NCBI GenBank assembly: GCA_947624855.1
Contig: CANQMC010000056.1
Coordinates: forward strand, 1 to 8,086
Origin: an uncultured Bacilli bacterium
GTDB taxonomy: Bacteria; Bacillota_I; Bacilli_A; RF39; UBA660
Direction of reading: 5' to 3'
DNA: 8,086 nt
Shown here piece after piece: positions 1 to 6,741 of the stretch (within the stretch, counting starts at the first letter, position 1; each line of letters begins with the position of its first letter). The notes below the pieces were generated by a model, which ran no database searches, was not told the DNA's origin, and was given only the letters and a program-made list of their open reading frames with translations. Position numbers and translations under genes: made by a program.

Positions 1-51
1 CTTTACTTGACAAAATTTAGTTTATTATGTAAATTTATATAGGAGGGTATT

Positions 52-531
52 ATGGCAAAGTTAATTATTATGGCCGCAATTGGGAAGAATGGAGAATTAG
101 GTAAAGACAATGATTTAATTTGGCATTTGAAAGAAGATTTAAAATTTTTTAAAGAAAAAACAATTAATCATAAAGTTGTTATGGGTTATAATACTTTTAA
201 ATCTTTACCTAAATTATTAGTTAATCGTACTCATATAGTTTTAACTCATCATGATATTGATAATAAAGATGTTTTAGTTTTTAATAATTTTAATGATTTA
301 ATTAATTATTTAAATAATTTAGATGAAGATGTTTATATTATTGGGGGTTCTAAGATTTATGATTTGTTTATGCCATTAGTAGATGAATTAATTTTAACAG
401 AGATTGATGATAAAAATGATGCTGATGTATATTTTCCAAAGTTTAATAAAGATGATTTTTTGAAAAGGGTTATTGATAGTAATGAAGAAGAATCTTTAAA
501 GTATAAACATGTTTTATATAGGAGGAAGTAA
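52..531 (+). CDS. folA: Dihydrofolate reductase
   Basis: Reduces dihydrofolate to tetrahydrofolate with NADPH in the cytosol, feeding one-carbon metabolism and thymidylate synthesis. At 159 aa it has the normal length of the family. Visible landmarks are the Met20-loop region IGKNGELGKDNDLIWHL (10-26), the catalytic acid D29 in the LKEDL stretch (equivalent to E. coli D27), the cofactor segment MGYNTF (44-49), R59 (equivalent to the folate-carboxylate-binding Arg57) and the IIGGSKIY turn (96-103). The ATG is preceded by AGGAGG at 41-46, 5 nt away. The usual LPWHLP prolines are replaced by I23 and K27, and the Arg of the usual MGR motif is Y46. The last codons contain the Shine-Dalgarno of the next gene, so the two genes are cotranscribed and translationally close. 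The 51 bases upstream are too short to show what precedes it; thyA is a common neighbour in other genomes but is not visible here. Confidence 0.95.
   Translation: MAKLIIMAAIGKNGELGKDNDLIWHLKEDLKFFKEKTINHKVVMGYNTFKSLPKLLVNRTHIVLTHHDIDNKDVLVFNNFNDLINYLNNLDEDVYIIGGSKIYDLFMPLVDELILTEIDDKNDADVYFPKFNKDDFLKRVIDSNEEESLKYKHVLYRRK
520..525 (+). promoter_or_regulatory. Ribosome binding site fixing the start of the kinase gene
   Basis: AGGAGG lies inside the last Arg codons of the dihydrofolate reductase gene, 7 nt before the ATG at 533. An in-frame upstream ATG at 509 has no such site and would add eight residues before the P-loop strand, so 533 is the better start. Confidence 0.85.
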
Positions 532-532
532 A

Positions 533-1099
533 ATGAAATGTATAATTGTAGAAGGACCTCAAGGTTGTGGAAAAACAACTTTAGTTAATTATTTAAGAGA
601 AAATATTCCAGCTTCTAATCTTTATCGGTTATCCGGTGAAAAAGATAAAACTATTAAAGGTAAAGAAAAAAGTAAAAAAATGTATTTAGCTTTACTTAAA
701 TATATGCAAGAGTTAGAAGATACTGATATTAATTTGATTTTTGATCGTACTTTTTTTACAGAACAAGTATATAGTAAACTTGGTTATAAAGAATATGATT
801 TTACAGATGTATATGAAATATTATTGGATAAGTTAGGTAATTTAAAGTATGATATATATTATTTTTCTTTGTATTTAAAAGATATAAATGAATATAATAC
901 AAGAATTAAAAGACAACATCATAATTATCAAGATTTTAGTGCTTTAAATAGTAGTAATCAACAAGATATGTATCATTCTTTAATACCAATGATTGAAGCT
1001 TTACCTAATACTAAAGTTTTTGAAATAGCTATGGATGATTTTGATAAAGCTTATCAAGAAATAGATAAAATTTTAGATATAACTATTCATAAATATTAA
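533..1099 (+). CDS. P-loop deoxynucleoside monophosphate kinase-like protein (thymidylate kinase-like)
   Basis: A 188-aa P-loop kinase. The N-terminal strand KCIIVEG leads into a Walker A motif, GPQGCGKTT (8-16). A second strand, NLIFDR (67-72), carries the DR motif followed by EQVYSKLGY, which matches the DR-x-x-x-x-E/S-x-x-Y pattern of dTMP kinase and deoxynucleoside kinase relatives. A basic stretch, RIKRQHH (124-130), sits where the lid would be. From family knowledge it should phosphorylate a nucleoside or nucleotide with ATP in the cytosol; the substrate cannot be read from sequence. It starts 1 nt after the dihydrofolate reductase stop, which supports a role in dTMP/dNTP supply, but this is inference. 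It is shorter than the standard housekeeping Tmk and diverges outside the P-loop, so it is probably not the main thymidylate kinase. An uncharacterised AAA_33/zeta-like kinase is the alternative. Confidence 0.7.
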   Translation: MKCIIVEGPQGCGKTTLVNYLRENIPASNLYRLSGEKDKTIKGKEKSKKMYLALLKYMQELEDTDINLIFDRTFFTEQVYSKLGYKEYDFTDVYEILLDKLGNLKYDIYYFSLYLKDINEYNTRIKRQHHNYQDFSALNSSNQQDMYHSLIPMIEALPNTKVFEIAMDDFDKAYQEIDKILDITIHKY

Positions 1100-1103
1100 T
1101 GTT

Positions 1104-1130
1104 AAAAGAAAATTAAATGTTTTCTTTTTT
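1104..1130 (+). terminator. Weak rho-independent terminator after the dihydrofolate reductase/kinase pair
   Basis: A perfect 9-bp inverted repeat, AAAAGAAAA (1104-1112) and TTTTCTTTT (1120-1128), encloses a 7-nt loop and runs into further Ts. The stem has only one G-C pair, so it is thermodynamically weak. It starts five bases after the kinase stop codon and precedes the strong promoter of the next operon. Confidence 0.45.
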
Positions 1131-1174
1131 CATATAATTAAACGTAAAGTGAATGTATAAAATAAATACAATTA

Positions 1175-1203
1175 TTGACAATATTTTGGTTATTATATAT
1201 ACT
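1175..1203 (+). promoter_or_regulatory. Sigma-A promoter of the PLP-enzyme/dapF/murE operon
   Basis: TTGACA at 1175-1180 is a perfect -35. A 17-bp spacer leads to TATACT at 1198-1203, a 5/6 match to the -10 consensus. Transcription would start near 1210, giving a leader of about 36 nt that contains the strong GGGAGG site at 1231-1236, 9 nt before the ATG at 1246. The leader is too short for a SAM riboswitch or T-box, so no such RNA control is visible. A short dyad, TGTAT-N7-ATACA (1154-1170), lies just upstream of the -35 and might be a weak operator. Confidence 0.8.
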
Positions 1204-1245
1204 GATAATTAAAGAGATTGTCTTTATTTAGGGAGGAAAAAAAAG

Positions 1246-2424
1246 ATGAAAAATTTTACAAATTATCAAGAATATGATAAAAAAACTAATTTAAAATTTG
1301 CTTCTAAAGCAGTACATGGAGCTTTGGGAACGGAACCTTTAACGGGATCTGTGAGTTTTCCTATTTTTCAATCTGCAACTTTTAGATTTAGAGGTTTAAA
1401 AGATTCATTAGGATATGATTATACGAGATTACAAAATCCTACAGTTGAAGAATTAGAAAGAACTTTAGCAATATTAGAAGAAGGGGCTCATTGTATGGCT
1501 TTATCAAGTGGTATGGCTGCGGTTATGTGTGTGTTTTCTTTATTGAAATCAGGAGATCATTTAATATCATCTGATGATATTTATGGAGGAACATATGAGA
1601 TTGCTAATACTGTTTTATTAGAAAATAATATTAAAACTGATTTTGTTGATTTAAGTGTTATTGAGGAATTTGAAAAGCATATAAAGCCAAATACAAAAAT
1701 GGTTTTTATTGAATCACCAACTAATCCTACGATGAAAGTAGCGGATATTGCTAAAATAAGTGAAATTGCTCATAAACATAATATAATTGTAGTGGTTGAT
1801 AATACTTTACTAACACCTTATTATCAAAAGCCATTAAATTTAGGAGCAGATATAGTTCTTCACAGTGGAACTAAATATTTAGAAGGTCATAATGATACTA
1901 TGGCAGGTTTTGTTATTACTAAAACAGAAGAAATGGCAACTAAATTAAGACCATATTTAACTTATCAAGGTTCTTGTTTAGCTCCTTTAAATGCTTGGCT
2001 TACTTTAAGAGGAATTAAAACTTTAGAAGTAAGAATGCAAAAACACAATGATAATTGCCGAAAAGTGGCTGAATTTTTACGTAATCATCCTAAAGTAACA
2101 AAAGTATATTATGTAGGATTTGAAGATCATAAAGATTATCAAACTACAATTAAACAAACAACTGGTTTTGGAGGAATGTTATCTTTTGAAGTTGATAGTG
2201 AACAAACAGCTTTACAAGTTTTAGATAAAGTGGATATGATTATTTTTGCAGGATCTTTAGGAGGAACTGAAAGTTTAATTGTTTATCCAACAGTAGTTAC
2301 TCATCATGAAGTACCAATTGAAGAAAGAGAAAAACTTGGTATAAATGATCGTTTATTAAGATTATCTGTAGGAATTGAAGATCCTCAAGATATAATTAAT
2401 GATTTAGCTCAAGCATTAGATTAG
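1246..2424 (+). CDS. Cys/Met metabolism PLP-dependent enzyme (cystathionine gamma-synthase / beta-lyase family)
   Basis: A 392-aa fold-type I PLP enzyme of the trans-sulfuration family, full length. Expected landmarks are present: YTRLQNPT (59-66; Y59 and R61 bind the PLP phosphate of the partner subunit), SSGMAA (88-92, phosphate-cup glycine loop), DIYGGTY (111-117; Y113 stacks on PLP), ESPTNP (156-161), D185 in VVDNT contacting the pyridine nitrogen, the Schiff-base lysine K210 in HSGTKYLEGHND, and R372 in LRLSVGIED binding the substrate carboxylate. Family members make cystathionine, cleave cystathionine, or release H2S or methanethiol. Two positions are atypical for a classical O-succinylhomoserine cystathionine gamma-synthase: E118 replaces the usual Arg of YGGSYR, and G336 replaces the Glu of AESLGG. 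The exact reaction is therefore left open. It is the first gene of the operon, 10 nt before dapF, with a strong GGGAGG site and its own promoter. Confidence 0.9.
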   Translation: MKNFTNYQEYDKKTNLKFASKAVHGALGTEPLTGSVSFPIFQSATFRFRGLKDSLGYDYTRLQNPTVEELERTLAILEEGAHCMALSSGMAAVMCVFSLLKSGDHLISSDDIYGGTYEIANTVLLENNIKTDFVDLSVIEEFEKHIKPNTKMVFIESPTNPTMKVADIAKISEIAHKHNIIVVVDNTLLTPYYQKPLNLGADIVLHSGTKYLEGHNDTMAGFVITKTEEMATKLRPYLTYQGSCLAPLNAWLTLRGIKTLEVRMQKHNDNCRKVAEFLRNHPKVTKVYYVGFEDHKDYQTTIKQTTGFGGMLSFEVDSEQTALQVLDKVDMIIFAGSLGGTESLIVYPTVVTHHEVPIEEREKLGINDRLLRLSVGIEDPQDIINDLAQALD

Positions 2425-2434
2425 TGGGGATATT

Positions 2435-3286
2435 ATGAGATTTACCAAAATGCAAGCTTATGGTAATGATTATGTTTATATAGATGCCATAAATCAAAAA
2501 TTAGATAATTTAAATGAACTTGCTAAATTTGTTTCTGATAGACATTTTGGAATTGGTAGTGATGGGATGGTATTAATTTGTCCTAGTGAAGTGGCAGATT
2601 TTAGAATGCGAATTTTTAATCCCGATGGAACAGAAGCAGAAATGTGTGGGAATGCTATTAGAAGTGTCGGAAAATATGTTTATGATCATAAATTAACAGA
2701 TAAAACAACTCTTAAAATTGAAACTTTAGGTGGTATTAAGACTTTAGAATTGACAATAAGTGATGGCGTAGTTAGTAATATTAGAGCTAATATTTCAAAA
2801 CCTATATTTGATCCTAAATTAATTCCAGTTAATACAAAAGAAGATAAATTCTTTTTACAAGATGTGCAAATTTTAGATAAAACATTTAAATTAAGTTCTC
2901 TTTCTTGGGGTAATCCTCATACAGTAGTATTTGTTTCAGATGTTGATAATTTTGATGTGGCAAAATATGGACCAGCGATTGAATTTAAAACAGATGTATT
3001 TCCTAAAAAGACTAATGTAACATTTGCTCAAATTGTTAGTAAAGATTATATTAAAATGCGAGAATGGGAAAGAGGTACAGGAGAGACAATTGGTTGTGGT
3101 ACTGGTTGTTCATCGGCAGTAGTTATAGCAAGTGAACTTAAACTTACTAATCGAAAATGTAAAGTAGAACAAATAGGGGGAATATTAGAAATTGAATATG
3201 CCGAAAATGGTGAATTATTTATGAAGGGTCCAAGTAATTTTGTTTTTGAAAGTGAAATAGATGTTTCACATATAATTGATAAATAA
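2435..3286 (+). CDS. dapF: Diaminopimelate epimerase
   Basis: A cofactor-independent epimerase that converts LL-diaminopimelate to meso-diaminopimelate, the last shared step before wall incorporation or lysine formation. At 283 aa it is of normal length. The two catalytic cysteines of the acid/base pair are visible: C71 in NPDGTEAEMCGNAIRS and C221 in GTGETIGCGTGCSS. The opening FTKMQAYGNDYVYID matches the family FTKMHGLGNDFVVID with Tyr changes. GIGSDG (39-44) and SWGNPH (157-162) are further substrate-loop motifs. The start at 2435 follows the upstream stop by 10 nt with only a modest TGGGGA site, so translational coupling is likely. Its place directly before murE agrees with MurE using its product. 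Confidence 0.96.
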   Translation: MRFTKMQAYGNDYVYIDAINQKLDNLNELAKFVSDRHFGIGSDGMVLICPSEVADFRMRIFNPDGTEAEMCGNAIRSVGKYVYDHKLTDKTTLKIETLGGIKTLELTISDGVVSNIRANISKPIFDPKLIPVNTKEDKFFLQDVQILDKTFKLSSLSWGNPHTVVFVSDVDNFDVAKYGPAIEFKTDVFPKKTNVTFAQIVSKDYIKMREWERGTGETIGCGTGCSSAVVIASELKLTNRKCKVEQIGGILEIEYAENGELFMKGPSNFVFESEIDVSHIIDK

Positions 3287-3293
3287 ATTAAAT

Positions 3294-3300
3294 GGAGAGG
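3294..3300 (+). promoter_or_regulatory. Ribosome binding site deciding the murE start
   Basis: GGAGAGG lies in the 19-nt gap between dapF and murE. Two adjacent ATG codons follow, at 3303 and 3306. The second gives a 5-nt spacing and the first only 2 nt, so 3306 is preferred. An in-frame ATG at 3276 lies inside dapF upstream of this site and is rejected. Confidence 0.75.
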
Positions 3301-3305
3301 TTATG

Positions 3306-4766
3306 ATGAATTTAAAAAATTTATTAAATGGAATTAATTATGTTTTACTAAAGGGAAATATTGATGAAGTTATAGCGGATATAAAATATGATAGTAGAAA
3401 AGTTTGTAATAAAGATGTATATGTTGCTTTAAAAGGTTATAAATCAGATGGTCATGATTATATAAAATCAGCGATAGAAAATGGTGCTAGAGTTATAGTA
3501 GTTTCAAAAATAATAAATATTGCAGATGAAGTAACAGTAATAAAAGTTGATGATACACGAATTGCGCTTGCTTGTATGGCTATGAATTATTTTGGTAATC
3601 CAGCAAGTAAACTTAAATTAATTGGAGTAACGGGAACAACTGGAAAAACTACGACAACTTATATTATTAAAGAATTATTAGAAAAATCAGGATTTAAATG
3701 TGGAGTTATAGGAAGTATTGGTATTAAATATAATGATAAAATAATTCATACTGATAATACAACTCCCGAATCTTATGAGTTACATAAATATTTTAAAGAA
3801 ATGTTAGATGCAGGAATTACCCATGTTGTTATGGAAGCATCTAGTCAAGCTTTTAAATTAAATAGACTTTTTGGAATAACTTTTGATATAGGAGTACTTA
3901 CTAATGTTACTACTGATCATATTGGGCCAGGAGAACATGAAAACCATGAAGAATATGTAAGTTGTAAAAATAAACTATTTTTAAATAGTAGACAAGTAGT
4001 AAGTAATAATGATTCTTTATATTTAGATGAAGTTTTAAAAGGGGTAGAAGTAAATATTAAAAATTATGCTAAAAATAATGATGCTGATTTAAAAATTAAA
4101 GATGTTAAATTAATAAATAATAAAGATTTCTTTGGTTCAGAATTTAGAACTGAAGGTTTAGTAGAAGATACATTTAAAGTAGCAATTCCCGGAGAATTTA
4201 ATGTTTATAATGCTGTTTGTGCTTTACTTACATGTTATCTTTTAGGAATAGATATTAAAGCTGTTAAAGATGTTTTATTAAATATTAAAGTAAGAGGAAG
4301 AATGGAAATAGCTTTGGTTACTCCTAAATTTAAAGTATTAATTGATTATGCTCATACCGAAGATGGAATGAAAAAATTAGTGGAAACTTTAAAAGCTTAT
4401 GAACCTAAAAGATTAGTTAGTATTTTTGGAGGTGGAGGTAATCGCCCTAAAGAAAGACGATATAATTTAGGTGAAATTATTGGAGGTTCTAGTGATTTAT
4501 GTATACTTACTATGGATAATCCAAGATTTGAAGAAGTAAGTTCAATTAATAATGATATTAAAGTTGGTTTAGATAAAGTTAATGCTAAATATATTGAAAT
4601 ACCAGATCGAAGTGATGCGATAAAATATGCTTGTGAAAATGCTTTAGAAGGAGATTTAATTTTATTAGTTGGTAAAGGTCATGAAGAATATCAAGATATA
4701 AAAGGTAATAAATATCATTTTAGTGAAAAAGAAATACTAGAAGAAATTAAGAAAGACTTGCAATAG
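3306..4766 (+). CDS. murE: UDP-N-acetylmuramoyl-L-alanyl-D-glutamate--2,6-diaminopimelate ligase
   Basis: ATP-dependent Mur ligase that adds the third stem-peptide residue to UDP-MurNAc-L-Ala-D-Glu in the cytosol. At 486 aa it has the family length and three-domain order. An N-terminal UDP-binding domain contains YDSRKV (28-33). The central ATPase domain carries the P-loop GVTGTTGKTTT (107-117), DNTTPES (150-156), MEASSQAF (176-183), TTDH (202-205) and the probable carbamylated lysine K221. The C-terminal domain carries GRMEIA, DYAHTEDGM (347-355), the substrate-specificity motif DNPR (404-407) and GKGHE (456-460). In characterised enzymes DNPR marks meso-DAP addition rather than L-lysine, which fits dapF next door. 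The magnesium-loop segment reads DHIGPGEHENHEEY rather than the textbook DHLDYHG, a variant I associate with clostridial-type MurE. Cotranscribed with dapF (19-nt gap). Confidence 0.95.
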   Translation: MNLKNLLNGINYVLLKGNIDEVIADIKYDSRKVCNKDVYVALKGYKSDGHDYIKSAIENGARVIVVSKIINIADEVTVIKVDDTRIALACMAMNYFGNPASKLKLIGVTGTTGKTTTTYIIKELLEKSGFKCGVIGSIGIKYNDKIIHTDNTTPESYELHKYFKEMLDAGITHVVMEASSQAFKLNRLFGITFDIGVLTNVTTDHIGPGEHENHEEYVSCKNKLFLNSRQVVSNNDSLYLDEVLKGVEVNIKNYAKNNDADLKIKDVKLINNKDFFGSEFRTEGLVEDTFKVAIPGEFNVYNAVCALLTCYLLGIDIKAVKDVLLNIKVRGRMEIALVTPKFKVLIDYAHTEDGMKKLVETLKAYEPKRLVSIFGGGGNRPKERRYNLGEIIGGSSDLCILTMDNPRFEEVSSINNDIKVGLDKVNAKYIEIPDRSDAIKYACENALEGDLILLVGKGHEEYQDIKGNKYHFSEKEILEEIKKDLQ

Positions 4767-4777
4767 TTTTCTTTTTT
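4749..4777 (+). terminator. Possible weak terminator overlapping the murE stop codon
   Basis: The arms AAGAAA-G-ACT (4749-4758, one bulged G) and AGTTTTCTT (4765-4773) form a 9-bp stem with a 6-nt loop that contains part of the murE TAG, followed by four more Ts. The stem is AT-rich and interrupted, so it may only attenuate transcription into pduL. Confidence 0.35.
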
Positions 4778-4787
4778 ATGATAGAAT
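4758..4787 (+). promoter_or_regulatory. Possible internal promoter for pduL
   Basis: TTGCAA (4758-4763) and TAGAAT (4782-4787) are separated by 18 bp, matching consensus at 4/6 and 5/6. The predicted start near 4794 would leave a short leader holding the AGAGGA ribosome site (4799-4804) before the ATG at 4810. In such AT-rich DNA a chance match is quite possible. Confidence 0.35.
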
Positions 4788-4809
4788 AATATTAGAAAAG
4801 AGGATAAAG

Positions 4810-5353
4810 ATGGCAAGAGAAAAAGTGTATGCAACGGTTGCTATAAGCAATAGACATGTGCATTTGACTAAAGAAGTATATGATAAATTATTTGATAAGG
4901 CTATATCAATTAAATGGCCTTTAAGACAAATTGGAGAATTTGCAGCAGATCAATTAGTTACTTTAAAAACTAAAGAAGGAGAAATTGCTAATGTTAGGGT
5001 AGTAGGACCAGTTCGCGATTATAATCAAGTTGAATTATTACCAAGTGATCGAAAAATTCTTGGAATAAATCCTCCGGTCCGTTCTAGTGGAGATTTAGAA
5101 GATAGTGAATCTATAACAATCGTGGGACCTAAAGGAGAAGTTACTTTGGATGATGTATGTATTATTCAAGAAAGACATGTGCATATGAATGAAAATAAAG
5201 CTAGGGAATTACATTTCGAAAATGGTCAAATTGTTAAAGTAAAAGTTGATAGTGATAAAGGTGGAATGATGGAAGCATTTGTTAAAGTAACAAAAAATGG
5301 TTTTTATGAAGTGCATATTGATAAAGATGATGCTAATGCTTTTTTATTAGAAA

Positions 5354-5382
<29 letters not shown>
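4810..5382 (+). CDS. pduL: PduL-type phosphate acyltransferase (phosphotransacetylase)
   Basis: Interconverts acyl-CoA and acyl phosphate (acetyl-CoA/acetyl phosphate or the propionyl pair), using two active-site metals. The 190-aa protein has two repeated beta-barrel halves. The metal-binding histidines are visible in ISNRHVHLT (12-20; H16 and H18), ERHVHMN (121-127; H123 and H125) and H169 in YEVHIDKDDANA. NVRVVGPVRDYNQVE (61-75) is the characteristic CoA/substrate segment. The protein begins almost directly at the first barrel strand and lacks the N-terminal encapsulation peptide of microcompartment PduL. No shell or diol dehydratase genes surround it. It is therefore inferred to be a soluble housekeeping Pta substitute feeding acetate kinase and ATP formation. 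It follows murE by 43 nt and overlaps the next gene. Confidence 0.92.
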
Positions 5383-6370
<988 letters not shown>

Positions 6371-6664
6371 AATAATAACTTTTTTGTTTTAGTTTTTTAA
6401 TGTCGTTAATAGATAAACCAGTAATTTCGTGAATGTAATTGGTATTTGCTCCAGTTGCTAATAATTTTTTAGCAATATCATAATTTCTTTGTTCAATTCC
6501 ATCGGCAAAAGCTTCATCTCTTTTTAATTTTATGTTCCAATTACCATAAAAATTTGCGGTTCTTTCATCATTTATGTATTCATCTAACCATTTATTAAAT
6601 TCCATTATTTCACTTCTTTCTGCTTATCTTTTTTTTCCTTTATTTTTTTCAAATTTATGTTTTT

Positions 6665-6694
6665 ATTTTATACCTTTATGAACATTTTGGTCAA
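6665..6694 (-). promoter_or_regulatory. Minus-strand promoter upstream of the Rpn-tail ORF
   Basis: Read on the minus strand, TTGACC (6694-6689) is a 5/6 match to the -35. It is followed after 18 bp by TAAAAT (6670-6665), or after 16 bp by TATAAA (6672-6667), as the -10. Transcription would start near 6659, giving a leader of about 54 nt before the ATG at 6605. The murC terminator lies just upstream, so the small ORF needs a promoter of its own. The -35 falls within a perfect palindrome. Confidence 0.5.
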
Positions 6695-6699
6695 AATGT
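6682..6699. promoter_or_regulatory. Perfect 18-bp palindrome, probable operator
   Basis: ACATTTTG-GT-CAAAATGT is an 8+2+8 perfect dyad. The 2-bp centre is too tight for an RNA hairpin loop without losing pairs, and no T-tract follows on the minus strand, so a protein-binding site is likelier than a terminator. It covers the -35 of the minus-strand promoter, a typical repressor position. The regulator is not encoded in the window. Confidence 0.55.
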
Positions 6700-6741
6700 A
6701 AAAAAAAGGGGCTATTTATTTAAAATAAGGTTAGCCACTTT
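6700..6741 (-). terminator. Rho-independent terminator of murC
   Basis: On the minus strand, AAAGTGGCTA (6741-6732) pairs with TAGCCCCTTT (6714-6705) at 9 of 10 positions, with a loop of 17 nt that itself contains a TTATT/AATAA inner stem. A run of eight Ts follows (6707-6700). The stem begins within the last murC codons and its second arm contains the murC TAG. Confidence 0.75.

Noticed and set aside
7..35. TTGACA-N17-TAAATT as a promoter for dihydrofolate reductase
   Set aside because: The -10 is only 4/6, and transcription would begin around 42, inside the AGGAGG site at 41-46, leaving no usable leader. A promoter or cotranscribed gene further upstream is more likely.
509..532. Upstream ATG extending the kinase by eight residues
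   Set aside because: It lies inside the dihydrofolate reductase gene without a ribosome site, whereas the ATG at 533 has AGGAGG at ideal spacing and starts directly at the P-loop strand.
357..578. 73-codon minus-strand ORF opposite dihydrofolate reductase and the kinase start
   Set aside because: Antisense shadow of two well-supported genes, with low-complexity Ser/Leu/Phe composition and no family resemblance.
1204..1245. SAM riboswitch or T-box in the leader of the PLP-enzyme operon
   Set aside because: The leader is only about 36 nt, far too short, and no terminator/antiterminator pair is present.
3276..3305. ATG at 3276 as the murE start
   Set aside because: It lies inside dapF, before the GGAGAGG site at 3294-3300, and adds residues not typical of MurE.
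6606..6660. Lys-rich micro-ORF ending in TAATG overlapping the start of the Rpn-tail ORF
   Set aside because: It has no good start or ribosome site and simply translates an A-rich leader; no coding signal.
6689..6707. CtsR heat-shock operator
   Set aside because: Only one GGTCAAA heptad is present; the required second direct repeat three bases downstream is missing.
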